From contig CAMDTO010000015.1 of assembly GCA_945907765.1 (NCBI GenBank), forward strand, positions 1-33,782: DNA of 33,782 nt, given 5' to 3'. This document shows positions 6,940 through 15,394 of the stretch, piece by piece. The DNA is from Thermoflexus hugenholtzii JAD2. Its GTDB lineage: Bacteria > Chloroflexota > UBA11872 > UBA12225. The notes beneath the pieces were generated by a model. That model saw only the letters and a list, made by a program, of their open reading frames with translations. It did not search any database and was not told the origin of the DNA. Both the position numbers and the translations under genes were made by a program. Positions within the stretch are counted from its first letter, which is position 1. Every line of letters starts with the position of its first letter.

Positions 6940-9090
6940 TCAAGATGTGCCGTCACGTGATTGCCCAACACCGCGGTCAGCGTAGCCTAGACCCGGGCCC
7001 AACCCGGGCACCGCACACACGAGCTTCCATGCACCCTTCGACAACGCACCCATGGCGTGCAAGCGGACACGCCAGATGCGGTCCCCCCAAACCCGCCGGA
7101 GACGGGGATCAGCGGTCGAAATCTGTTCAATCTCAGGTTCAAGCACCAACCCGACCTCCACGCTGCCGGGTCCATGATGTACTGCCTCGTAGGACACGGA
7201 AAGCGCGCGTCCCGGTGAAGAAACCCTGAGGAGGCCCGGGGACACCACGACTGGTAACCCAGACACCATCAGCGAGAGCGAAAGCCGGTGGGGGGCCTCG
7301 GACGCCAGATCCCAGGCGTCCGAGATGGTGATCACCCCGTCAGGAGACGTGACCGGGTCACGGTCGAGGGTAATCGCGCGCCACCAGTCGCGAATGCCCG
7401 CCTCCTCGGGGTACGCCCCGGCCAGGTTCATGCGCATCGTCACCCGGTCTGGTGCCACATCGCACCCAACCGCACGCGCGCCGAACTGCCGTCCGGGTGA
7501 CTGGTCAAACCCGTCGACCGACGGCAGGTTGTGGTACCCGCTCTGCATCGTCCAGATGGAATAGCGTTCGGGACCGAAGGTCTTGGCCGAATAGGTCTCA
7601 ACCCCTACGTCAACCAGGACCGGATGGCCGTCGACCGCAACGATGAATGAACCAACATCATTGTGATTATGCGAATCACCGTTGTGGCCCGCACGTGCCG
7701 AGACGAAGAGCCCCCTCGGATCGCCAGTCCGGGCACGCGCGACGAGAACCTGCACGTTGGGCAGCCACGCCTCCCCGATCAGCGGCTGGCGCGCTTCGAT
7801 CGCCGCTTTCCCGAGTTCCGATGCCCCGAAGAGTGCCGGCAACGTCCGCCCGATTGAGAGGATGTTGTCGCCAATCACTGGCTTCCGTTGGGGCCGCTGG
7901 TCGGCTTGCTCCACGCGACCACGAGCGACGTTCCGTGAGGCGGCGTACGCACCGTGGGCCGAAAGCGCAGCATCTCCCGTCCGGAGGCCGTACCGCCACG
8001 CAAGGTCGGCATCGACATCGACCCGGGCCACCCCATCGGCATAGTTGACGTACCAGTCACCGGAGACGTGCATCCTGGGCAGGTACAACCCGATCTCTCG
8101 GATGAGCGGCAGGCCCCACACCGCCAGTTTCCCGTCACTGGCCAGATCAAGCCATTCGAGCGCCTCGAACAGGCTTGCGCCGGCACGCTGCCAGTAGACC
8201 GTTCCCTCATCACAACCGCCATCGGCACCATAGCCACTCAGGAAGACATCGATGCCCGCAATGCAACGGGATAGCAGTTCAAGCCGAATCTCCGGATCCG
8301 TCTCGACGAGCAGGATGCACGCAATCAAGTTGGAATGGATCCACGGATTCCAGTTGTTGTCGGGCCGGTTCCCGCACCGCAACCATGGCCACCAGGCGAC
8401 ATTCCGGTACGGGTCGATCAGGCGCGTGCGGACCTCGTGATGGATCCGGTCGGTCACAATGGCGGTGTGCGGGTCGGCGTCGATGCGCGCGCCGAGCAGG
8501 GACCGCGTCCACGCAAGCAACGCACCGGTCTCCGCAGCAAAGAGGTCGACGACCGGATAGGTGACCTCTGGCAGGCCCGCGTGCGGGTGGAGGGGCGCAA
8601 AACTGTGGGGAGGTATCCCCCAGAAACTTTCCTCGCAGATCGCCCAGATGCCGTTGATGACCGCATCGAGGAAGCGGCCTTGCCCTTCGGCACACTCGGC
8701 CAGGACCAGATGGTGCAAGGCATGGCGGCGCGTGAAGTGCACGTCCTCAAACCGCGAACGGTTGCCACCGCGCCGGAACTCGAGGAAGGTCGTTGCGAGG
8801 ATTGGAGCCCAATCGTAGTCGTGCCACGCGTCACCCTGACTGATGAGTTCCTGGCGCAGGGTCTCGGGAAGTGCGGTCCACGTCTCGCGGTTCCCCACGG
8901 GCGGGAACGGTTGCCAGTCGCCAGGAAGTGACAGGTGCGCGCGCAACCGGTTGGGCGTCAACCGTTCGGAGAGGACGTCCCGGGTTTCCATGGCCATGAC
9001 GAGAGTATCCCCCGCCGTCATGGCTCTCACGGTGGCGCGCCTATGGGTGCGCAACGATGATTGCCCGGGCGACGCGAAGATGATGCTCAT
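6940..9090 (-). CDS. Heparinase II/III-fold family protein
   Basis: This protein is up to 716 residues long. An N-terminal (alpha/alpha) toroid (about 60-400; motifs NNWNPWIHSN and GYGADGGCDEGTVYW) is followed by the heparinase II/III-like beta domain, with GHNGDSHNHNDVGSF at about residue 470 carrying the conserved His/Asn/Asp cluster. Known family members are polysaccharide lyases that cleave uronate-containing glycans by beta-elimination. No signal peptide is seen, so a cytoplasmic role on imported oligosaccharides is more likely. The ATG at 9090 overlaps the TGA of the SelA-like gene (ATGA), which suggests coupling. ATG codons at 9021, 8997 and 8991 are alternatives, and the one at 8997 has GGGGGA 10 bases upstream. 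The substrate cannot be told from the sequence. Confidence 0.85.
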   Translation of the reverse strand: MSIIFASPGQSSLRTHRRATVRAMTAGDTLVMAMETRDVLSERLTPNRLRAHLSLPGDWQPFPPVGNRETWTALPETLRQELISQGDAWHDYDWAPILATTFLEFRRGGNRSRFEDVHFTRRHALHHLVLAECAEGQGRFLDAVINGIWAICEESFWGIPPHSFAPLHPHAGLPEVTYPVVDLFAAETGALLAWTRSLLGARIDADPHTAIVTDRIHHEVRTRLIDPYRNVAWWPWLRCGNRPDNNWNPWIHSNLIACILLVETDPEIRLELLSRCIAGIDVFLSGYGADGGCDEGTVYWQRAGASLFEALEWLDLASDGKLAVWGLPLIREIGLYLPRMHVSGDWYVNYADGVARVDVDADLAWRYGLRTGDAALSAHGAYAASRNVARGRVEQADQRPQRKPVIGDNILSIGRTLPALFGASELGKAAIEARQPLIGEAWLPNVQVLVARARTGDPRGLFVSARAGHNGDSHNHNDVGSFIVAVDGHPVLVDVGVETYSAKTFGPERYSIWTMQSGYHNLPSVDGFDQSPGRQFGARAVGCDVAPDRVTMRMNLAGAYPEEAGIRDWWRAITLDRDPVTSPDGVITISDAWDLASEAPHRLSLSLMVSGLPVVVSPGLLRVSSPGRALSVSYEAVHHGPGSVEVGLVLEPEIEQISTADPRLRRVWGDRIWRVRLHAMGALSKGAWKLVCAVPGLGPGLGYADRGVGQSRDGTS

Positions 9091-10301
9091 GCCGAGCGCA
9101 GGATGCGACGGAGGACATCGGCAATGACCGCCGCCTCGCCGGGTCTCAGGGTCTGCGGATTGACGTGGAACCCGTCGTCACCCTCGTTCCAGACCGCAAT
9201 CCGCGGACGGTTTCCCATCAGCCGAACCTGCATCCGGTCCCGTGTGAGTGGTGCCTCCGGTCCGAACGTCACCAAGGCACGTGCCATCGGTTGGCCAGAC
9301 TCCGATGGCCAGACCCTGGTTGCAACCACACCACGGATGCCGTCAACGCCATCGATCACGGTCCGGACGTCCGCCTCATACCGCCGGGCAAGCGCGGTGA
9401 AGTCGGTCGCAAGGTACCACTCGACCGCGGCGACGATCCCGCAGATCTCCTCCTTGCCAACCTTCATCGGGCGCCCGATCAGCGGATTGGGACTGCCCTG
9501 GCGCGTGATCGAATCGATCAAGTCTGGCCGACCGAGGAGCAGCCCCGTCGGTGCCGGGCCACACAGGCCCTTGCCACCGGAGAAGATCGCAAGGTCCACC
9601 CCAAGCCCGGCAACGCTTTCGGGCGCACTCTTTGTGACCCCTGCCGCATGCAGCGCGTGCGCCCACGGAGCGGGTCCGCCGTGGCCGGAGAAATGCCAGA
9701 GGTTCTCGACGGCCGGTATCTGCGATGCGGCGTCAACGATGACCGGAACCCCGTGCGCATGCGCAATCGTCACGACCTCACCGATTGGCAAGGCACCATA
9801 CGTATGCGGCCCGTTCGGCACCATCAGCACCGCCGCGACGGATCCATCAAGGACCCGCGCGAGTTCGTCCGGGGAGGTCCGCACCCCGCGCAACGATTCC
9901 TCGCGGGTTGGGCCAATCTCCACAAATGAGATGCCGGTCGACCGCACCGAGAAGTCATACGAGAACCGTTCGCAACGGTGAATCACCACCTTGGTAGGGA
10001 CACCGGCAACCGTTCCCGGGTGCGGGAAGGCGGCCATGACCGCCGGATCGTCCCCGCTGATGCACGCAGCCGTGGCAAGGACAAGACCGGCCGTGGCACT
10101 CGAACAGATGTAGGCGGCGTCATTGCGTGTCAGTTGGGCAATCCGGCGCCCAGCGGAGGCAAGAAGCTCGTCGATCAGGACGTACGACCCACTCGCCTCG
10201 CGCATCGCGGCGATGACCGGTTCCGGCATCAGCGAACCGCTCACCCGGGTTGCCGTCCCGAACCCGTTGATCACGGGTACTACGCCCAGTGCCTCATACA
10301 T
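9087..10301 (-). CDS. SelA-like PLP-dependent enzyme (aminotransferase V fold; lyase/transferase)
   Basis: This 404-residue fold-type I PLP enzyme is of the SelA / D-glucosaminate-6-phosphate ammonia-lyase (DgaE-like) type. The PLP Lys is in IFSGGKGLCGPAPTG (Lys244) and the cofactor-binding Asp is in VIVDAASQIP (Asp190). The N-terminal VINGFGTATRVSGSLMP is typical of this subgroup. Neighbours are sugar enzymes and no selC, selB or selD is present, so an ammonia-lyase or aldolase-type reaction on an amino-sugar acid is more likely than selenocysteine synthesis. The frame is open to 10394, but the ATG at 10301 has GGAGG eight bases upstream and gives the family N-terminus. It is the first gene of the minus-strand operon, and its stop overlaps the heparinase-fold start by four bases. 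Confidence 0.85.
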   Translation of the reverse strand: MYEALGVVPVINGFGTATRVSGSLMPEPVIAAMREASGSYVLIDELLASAGRRIAQLTRNDAAYICSSATAGLVLATAACISGDDPAVMAAFPHPGTVAGVPTKVVIHRCERFSYDFSVRSTGISFVEIGPTREESLRGVRTSPDELARVLDGSVAAVLMVPNGPHTYGALPIGEVVTIAHAHGVPVIVDAASQIPAVENLWHFSGHGGPAPWAHALHAAGVTKSAPESVAGLGVDLAIFSGGKGLCGPAPTGLLLGRPDLIDSITRQGSPNPLIGRPMKVGKEEICGIVAAVEWYLATDFTALARRYEADVRTVIDGVDGIRGVVATRVWPSESGQPMARALVTFGPEAPLTRDRMQVRLMGNRPRIAVWNEGDDGFHVNPQTLRPGEAAVIADVLRRILRSA

Positions 10302-10835
10302 GTATCCGTCCTCCGACTTCGACCAGGTGCGTCCCAAGAACGCCAGCGTAAGGCAAATCAGGAGGGGCCGGTCGGCGGGATGGCGCGAGTCCACTGGTCC
10401 GCCGGCATCGATCCCCGCAATGGGCTTGGGCGGCGACCAGAAACTGTCCGTATCAGGCAGGTCGCTCCGGCATCCTGGGACCGCTGGGACCCTCGCCGGC
10501 CCATCTCTCCTGACCGGCCGTCCTTACCCAGCCGGAACCACCGCCCAACCGTCAACGCTCGTCTCAATCCCACCAACCCGCGGGCCCCTGCCGGCGAGGT
10601 CGCCGGCGCTCCCAGGAAGGACCCCCCATCAAAAACCACGGTGGCCTCCACTCTGCCTTCCCATCTTGCTGGGGTGGCAACCCAAAACCGCCCGGATCAG
10701 ACTGGGTGTGGACACGGGTGGCGAGAATGACCACGAAGGGCCCGACCCCGACATTGCAGACGCCCTCGCCCTGCTGCATCGTTTACCGTTGATGAACATC
10801 GTGTCTTGCGAGGCCCACTCCCAAGGAAAAACATC
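10302..10835. other. Divergent intergenic region without a supported gene
   Basis: These 534 bases lie between the start of the minus-strand sugar operon and the plus-strand pentapeptide gene, so both promoters should be here. The open frames in this stretch look like random GC-rich frames. I see an 18-bp palindrome (10590-10607) and a direct repeat TGGGACC-GC-TGGGACC near 10482-10500, but no convincing -35/-10 pair. Confidence 0.5.
10590..10607. repeat. Perfect inverted repeat, 8-bp arms with 2-base centre
   Basis: GCCGGCGA, GG, TCGCCGGC. It lies in the divergent intergenic region about 290 bases upstream of the SelA-like start and 229 bases upstream of the pentapeptide start. It could be an operator, but high GC makes such palindromes easier to find by chance. 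Confidence 0.45.
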
Positions 10836-12002
10836 GTGAACATCATCCGCCTTGCCATCGCGGTTGCCCTGTCGCTCCTTCCCGCGACCGCCCTGACGGC
10901 TCCGGCGCACGCACTTGCCCGTGGGACCGTGATCGCCCTCACCGGCACCGATCACATCTGGGTGGCCGATGACGAAGGAATCTTGCACTGGGCCGGCGAT
11001 ACCCGCGCCCTTGCCGACCGGTTTGTCGATTGGGGCGCACGGCAGGAACTCTCGGCCAGCGAGATTGCGAGCCTGCCCAAGGGCGATCCGTGGCTTTCGG
11101 CAGGTCTGGTGAAACTTGGGACACCGATCTACCTGGCCAAATGGGAGGTGACTGACGCCGCGCCCCAGTTACTGCATATCCAGGCTATCGAGGACGCGGC
11201 ACTCTTCGGCATCACCGGATCGAACTACGGCACCTTTGTCATGGAGGAAGACGCCTGGAAGGCGCGGTTCGGGTTCGAGACCTCTTCGCTCAAGACCGCC
11301 GAACTGCCCTCTGCATCCGGGTCACCCGGCGCCAAGACGAATCAGCCAACGCCGGCAACAACACCCCCGCCCGCGCCGGTCGCAACTCCAGTCATCCCTC
11401 CGGCACCGCCCACCCCATCCGGCCAGTCCTTCCTGAACCAGGACCTGACCGGTCGAACATTCAACAACGCCGTGCTGGTCCGGGCGAACTTCACCGGCGC
11501 GCGTCTCAATGGCGTGCGCCTCTCGAACACCGACCTGACTGGCGCAGTCATGACCAATGCACGCATGGCGAACACGATCCTTGCGGGCACCGACCTGATC
11601 GACGCGTACCTGGTCGGTGCGGACCTGTCCGGGGCCTCGTTCACCGACGTGAATTTCCGCCGGGTCATCCTGGCCGGAAGCAACCTCTCGGGCGCAATCC
11701 TTCAGTACGCCGACCTGAACGCCGTCAACCTTTCCGGCGCAACGCTCGATGGTGCGTACCTCTACAAGGCAAACTTCTCCAATGCCACCATGGTCGGGGC
11801 AAGCCTCAAGGGCATCCACGCGTCCGATGTGAACTTCACCGGCGCCAATCTGGCCGGCGCAAACCTGCGTGACGCCAAGCTGACCGGGGCGATCCTTTCA
11901 AGCGCCAACCTGTCTGGCGCCGACCTGACCGGGGCTGACTTTCGTGACGCAAAGTTCTCCGGTACGAACCTCGACGGCGTGACCGGATACGTCAAGCCGT
12001 AG
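10836..12002 (+). CDS. Secreted pentapeptide-repeat protein with N-terminal extra domain
   Basis: This 388-residue protein starts at the GTG at 10836, with AAGGA eight bases upstream. An in-frame TTG at 10806 is less likely. A signal peptide (IIRLAIAVALSLLP, cleavage after APAHA, about residue 26) is followed by a domain of about 130 residues with HIWVADDEGILHWAGDTRAL. A Pro/Thr-rich linker (about 165-195) follows, then about 185 residues of A(D/N)LxG pentapeptide repeats forming a right-handed beta-helix (for example ANLSGADLTGADF). It would act outside the membrane, so it is unlike the cytoplasmic Qnr/MfpA gyrase-protecting proteins. The exported helix could be structural or a binding surface. 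No catalytic motif is seen. It is transcribed alone and divergently from the sugar operon. A second secreted pentapeptide protein lies at 30322-31035. Confidence 0.85.
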   Translation: MNIIRLAIAVALSLLPATALTAPAHALARGTVIALTGTDHIWVADDEGILHWAGDTRALADRFVDWGARQELSASEIASLPKGDPWLSAGLVKLGTPIYLAKWEVTDAAPQLLHIQAIEDAALFGITGSNYGTFVMEEDAWKARFGFETSSLKTAELPSASGSPGAKTNQPTPATTPPPAPVATPVIPPAPPTPSGQSFLNQDLTGRTFNNAVLVRANFTGARLNGVRLSNTDLTGAVMTNARMANTILAGTDLIDAYLVGADLSGASFTDVNFRRVILAGSNLSGAILQYADLNAVNLSGATLDGAYLYKANFSNATMVGASLKGIHASDVNFTGANLAGANLRDAKLTGAILSSANLSGADLTGADFRDAKFSGTNLDGVTGYVKP

Positions 12003-12116
12003 TGGCCGGCTCTGCCGCCAACGGTAAATCTTTCTCTGGATGGCGCGCGCGTGACACATGGCCCCTCGGGCGCCCGCACTGTCAATTGGATGCGCGTCGC
12101 CCGGCCGGTTTGGTTG

Positions 12117-13268
12117 CTACCGGACGACCGACGCAAGTGCATCACGCGCACTATCCAGAAGGACTGCGCGATAGTCGTCGGCTACCCACGCGTTGCGCGC
12201 AATGCGCAGGAGGGTCGTGGCGAGATGGAACGGGGTGCGTGAGCAGATGTGCGCGAACGCGGCGTGACGATCCGGAAAGTGGCAGGCGTATTCCCACAGG
12301 AAGTGCCCGATGAACGGTTCGGCGGCCCGGCGAGAGTTGCGGTGACGGAGGAAGGCGTGTTGCAGTTCCCCGGCAATCCGCCCGACATCGTATGAGCGGT
12401 CACCGAAGTGACTGCGTTCGAAGTCGATCCCGCCAACCCACATTCCACTCCTGAATAGGAAGTTCGCCGGAGTCGCATCACCATGAAGGAGGACCTTTTG
12501 ATCCTCCCACATCGGCCCGAAACCCATCCACCGGTCCCCGAGTGCCCGGAATTCACGGTCGGTCGACTCCCCGAGATGCCCAAGTTCGCGCAGCGTCCGC
12601 GTCAGTTTCCGCAAGTACTTCACGTCCGTCGCAAATGCCACCAATTCCTCACGTGCAGTCCTGTTGTGCATCGTGGCTAGGAAGTACGCCAGCGCCGTGA
12701 GGCGGGCGTACAGGTCGCCTGACGACTGCTTGCCTTGTGCGACGGCATCGAGGACCACCCCTAGGGTCTCACCATCGAGATGCTCAAGGAAGAGCGCCCC
12801 GCCGATCTCCGGAACGGCCGCAAATACACGAATCACCTGATGGGGATGTCTATCAAGTCCGATCTCACGCATCCGTTCGATCGCCCGGTACTCTCGGAAC
12901 ATCCGGTTCATGACGTCCCCGGATGCCGGCACGCCCGGACGGCCATAGAACTTCCCGATCACCTTCGCGCAACTCACACGGTCCTCGAATTCGAAGACCG
13001 CATTCGATCCACCAAGGCGGTATGCGCGGATGCGGGCGCGGTCACCATCCACCCCGAGTTGGGGAAAGACGTGGCGGACAAGGACCGCGTGGGACGGATC
13101 TGAACGAGGCAAGGGACCCAAGCGTTCGCGTATCACCGTTCGAATGTACCTGACACGCGCCCAAGCGAATGGAATGGTTCGGAATTCAGGGGCGAAGGTT
13201 GTGGAACCGGCGATCCCGGCGGGCGAGCGGGGGCGACACCACCACTCGACCCCATCACCCCCGATCAC
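12117..13268 (-). CDS. Aminoglycoside phosphotransferase (APH)-type kinase family protein
   Basis: This protein of up to 383 residues has the APH/choline-kinase fold signatures: the catalytic loop HGDATPANFLF (Brenner motif HGDxxxxN) and the metal-binding IDFERSHFGDRSYD segment downstream. The N-lobe has an AKVIGKFY strand with the likely ATP-contacting Lys and an EYRAIERM helix. Family members phosphorylate small alcohols such as aminoglycosides, choline, homoserine or hydroxylated sugars. The substrate is not evident. The start is uncertain: the GTG at 13268 has AAGG close by, but the first 45 residues are unlike the family, and a GTG about 45 codons in is an alternative. It follows the third hydroxyacid dehydrogenase gene by 33 bases on the same strand, so the two may be co-transcribed. 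It converges on the pentapeptide gene. Confidence 0.75.
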   Translation of the reverse strand: MIGGDGVEWWCRPRSPAGIAGSTTFAPEFRTIPFAWARVRYIRTVIRERLGPLPRSDPSHAVLVRHVFPQLGVDGDRARIRAYRLGGSNAVFEFEDRVSCAKVIGKFYGRPGVPASGDVMNRMFREYRAIERMREIGLDRHPHQVIRVFAAVPEIGGALFLEHLDGETLGVVLDAVAQGKQSSGDLYARLTALAYFLATMHNRTAREELVAFATDVKYLRKLTRTLRELGHLGESTDREFRALGDRWMGFGPMWEDQKVLLHGDATPANFLFRSGMWVGGIDFERSHFGDRSYDVGRIAGELQHAFLRHRNSRRAAEPFIGHFLWEYACHFPDRHAAFAHICSRTPFHLATTLLRIARNAWVADDYRAVLLDSARDALASVVR

Positions 13269-13301
13269 TTGCCCTTCTATTGACCCACCTGGTCCGGGGA
13301 C

Positions 13302-14246
13302 CTAGTAGCCGCGTCGCACGTCGATCACGTTCTGCAGTGCCTCGCCCTTCTCGAACCGGCCGACGTTCTCCACGAACATCCCCCAGTTGAGGCTTGTCGT
13401 CTGGTGGGAAGTGCCAGACACGTGCGGTGTCAGCAGGACGTTCGGCGCACCCCAGAGTGGGCTGCCTTCCTCCAGTGGCTCGTTGCCAAAGACGTCCAGC
13501 CCCGCACCCGCAAGGTGGCCCGAATGCAGTGCCGAGGCAACCGCAGCCTCGTCAACGATTCCTCCCCGCGACAGCACCATGAGGTAGGAACGTGGACGCA
13601 TCGCGGAGATATGCCCCGCATGGAAGAATCCACGCGTCTCCGGGGTGATCGGGATGGCGACCGCGATCACATCGGACTCCGCCACGAGGGTAGGCAATCC
13701 ATCGACCCGCAGCACGCGGTCGACAAATGACGGGCGGGGCACGTCATTCGCATCGAGAGCGATCACGCGCATGTCGAACGCATGTGCCCGCTTGGCAATC
13801 TCTGTGCCGATGCGCCCCAGACCGATCACCCCGATCGTCATCCCCGAGATCCCGACGTTATCGAGGTAGTTGCCGGCCCACCGATGCTCGCGTTGCGCAT
13901 CAATCAGGCGTCCGAGGCCCCTCGTGAAGTACAGGACCATCGCGAAGGTGTGTTCCGCAATCGTCTGGGCGTGGGCACCGCGCGTGTTCGTCACGGTGAC
14001 GTCCGAAGTGGCCAGACCGTCGCACGCGTGCACCCACTCCACTCCTGCCCCGGGCGAATGGATCCACTTCAGTCGATGCGCCGCGCGCAACTCTGCCCCG
14101 GTCAACCCGCCGCCGTACACCACATCCGCGTCCCCGATCACCTCGCTAAGGGAGGAGCGTTCCACCTCAACAATCTCGATCCGGGGGTACGCCGCGCGCA
14201 ACGCCGGCACATCAGCCCCGTGGGACCACGCCATCACGACCTTCAT
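13302..14246 (-). CDS. D-2-hydroxyacid dehydrogenase family protein
   Basis: This 314-residue NAD(P)-dependent D-2-hydroxyacid dehydrogenase has the normal loop GVIGLGRIGTEIAKR and the catalytic Arg (LSRGGIVDE), Glu (FGNEPLEEG) and His (LTPHVSGTS). The N-terminus is MKVVMAWSHGADV. The ATG at 14246 has AGGAG four bases upstream, and the 26 codons upstream in the same frame are not family-like. It is the third family member in the window, but it stands outside the large operon, followed by the APH-type kinase gene. It is closer in its C-terminal half to the paralogue at 4918-5865. The substrate is unknown. Glyoxylate/hydroxypyruvate reductase-like activity is common in such proteins. Confidence 0.88.
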   Translation of the reverse strand: MKVVMAWSHGADVPALRAAYPRIEIVEVERSSLSEVIGDADVVYGGGLTGAELRAAHRLKWIHSPGAGVEWVHACDGLATSDVTVTNTRGAHAQTIAEHTFAMVLYFTRGLGRLIDAQREHRWAGNYLDNVGISGMTIGVIGLGRIGTEIAKRAHAFDMRVIALDANDVPRPSFVDRVLRVDGLPTLVAESDVIAVAIPITPETRGFFHAGHISAMRPRSYLMVLSRGGIVDEAAVASALHSGHLAGAGLDVFGNEPLEEGSPLWGAPNVLLTPHVSGTSHQTTSLNWGMFVENVGRFEKGEALQNVIDVRRGY

Positions 14247-14560
14247 GACACTCCTGCCTTCCTCTACGCTGGCGCCTCGCACCGTGCACCTACCGTCAAC
14301 CGTTTCCCCATGCCCGGAGCCCATGCCCGGGGCTCGATACCCCGGCGGGCGTAATCTACCCCATCGCAGCGTTCAGTCCCCCATCCCACCCGGCGATCTT
14401 CGTCCGGACGGGACTGGAGCGCACACATTTACAAAAGGTTGGCCGGGCATCGGCAACCACGGGAACGGATTTGACATCGCCTTAGCAATGGATGCCGATA
14501 CTCCTGTTGTCGGTCGGGTGGAGCGGATCCACCACCGAACATCACACGGGAGACAGGCAC
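14247..14560. other. Divergent intergenic region
   Basis: This stretch holds the start regions of the hydroxyacid dehydrogenase gene (minus) and of the secreted protein gene (plus). A TTGACA at 14469 and GATACT at 14495 on the plus strand are separated by 20 bases, too far for a standard promoter, so I do not call one. No gene is supported. Confidence 0.4.
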
Positions 14561-15193
14561 ATGAACATCGACACCAAGCGGGCAATCCTGAGCAGCGTAC
14601 TGGTAGTGGCTATCGCCAGCGGTGCGGCCATCGCAAGCACAGGCGGGTCGGCGTCGGCCCAAACGGCAATGCCCCCGGTCAAGCCAGTGTCGGTCACAGG
14701 CGTCTACGCGCCGGGCACGAACAGCGAAGCCTACGAGGCCCGGTACGCCGCCCTTGAAGTCACCGCCGACATGATCGGGATCACCGAGGAACAGCTGGAC
14801 CTGGAACTGCATGACAAGTCCCTCGCGCAGGTTGCCGAGGCACATGGGATCAGTGTCACCGACCTCAAGTCGGCCATCATCGCCGATGCCACCACCCGGA
14901 TCGATGCCCAGGCCGTTGCGGGAGTCCTGACCGCCGAGAACGCGGCCGAGCGGAAAGCCGGTCTTGCGGACCACATCGAACGCTTGCTCGCCCACGTGCA
15001 TGGGGCACCGCCACCGGCAGGCGGGGGACGCCGTGGCGTGAACCCGCCACCGGGCATCGTACCCACCCGTCCGGGCGTGTCCTCAAGTGGTGCTCTTGAT
15101 CCGGTGCGACCGCGCGGGCAAGACCGACCCGCGGGGCAGGGAGGCATGCGCGGTCCGCGCGGTCCGCGCGGTCCGGTTGCGCCCCAGTCGTAA
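14561..15193 (+). CDS. Secreted helical protein with collagen-like Gly-Pro-Arg tail
   Basis: This 210-residue protein starts at the ATG at 14561 (GGAG nine bases upstream). It has a signal peptide (AILSSVLVVAIASGAAIAS, cleavage near ASAQT, about residue 34) and a central helical domain of about 100 residues. The domain has the LGITxEQLxxxLxxGKSLAQVAxxxGIS-type motif (here MIGITEEQLDLELHDKSL and VAEAHGISVTDLKSAI), seen in many exported actinobacterial and Chloroflexota proteins of unknown role. The last 60 residues are low-complexity Pro/Gly/Arg and end with GGMRGPRGPRGPVAPQS, a very short collagen-like run. A hairpin followed by a T tract lies 29 bases after the stop, so the gene is probably monocistronic. 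No function is assigned. It may bind the cell surface or nucleic acid through its basic tail. Confidence 0.75.
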   Translation: MNIDTKRAILSSVLVVAIASGAAIASTGGSASAQTAMPPVKPVSVTGVYAPGTNSEAYEARYAALEVTADMIGITEEQLDLELHDKSLAQVAEAHGISVTDLKSAIIADATTRIDAQAVAGVLTAENAAERKAGLADHIERLLAHVHGAPPPAGGGRRGVNPPPGIVPTRPGVSSSGALDPVRPRGQDRPAGQGGMRGPRGPRGPVAPQS

Positions 15194-15221
15194 GACATTC
15201 CTCCGCATCTCGCATCGGATT

Positions 15222-15258
15222 ACCCCGGCGGGGATTCTCGTCCGGGGTGTTCGTCTTT
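15222..15258 (+). terminator. Likely intrinsic terminator after the secreted helical protein gene
   Basis: A 7-bp stem (ACCCCGG / CCGGGGT, 15222-15228 with 15242-15248) and 13-base loop are followed by a T-rich stretch ending in TCTTTT (15253-15258). Confidence 0.5.
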
Positions 15259-15394
15259 TGGGGGCGGCAAGGCAGCGATTCACCAGCGTGCCTGATTGCC
15301 ACCGCACCGCCTCGTACAGTTCACGGTTGCTTTGGCAACGAAGACGGCGTTGAACTGTCCGTCGCGACATGCACCCACGGAAGGACCGGGCATC

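Noticed and set aside
9978-10839. Long plus-strand frames over the SelA-like gene and the intergenic region
   Set aside because: They have low-complexity Arg/Pro/Ser composition, no ribosome binding site, and overlap a clear gene on the other strand.
14469-14500. TTGACA ... GATACT promoter before the secreted helical protein gene
   Set aside because: The spacer is 20 bases, outside the usual 16-18.
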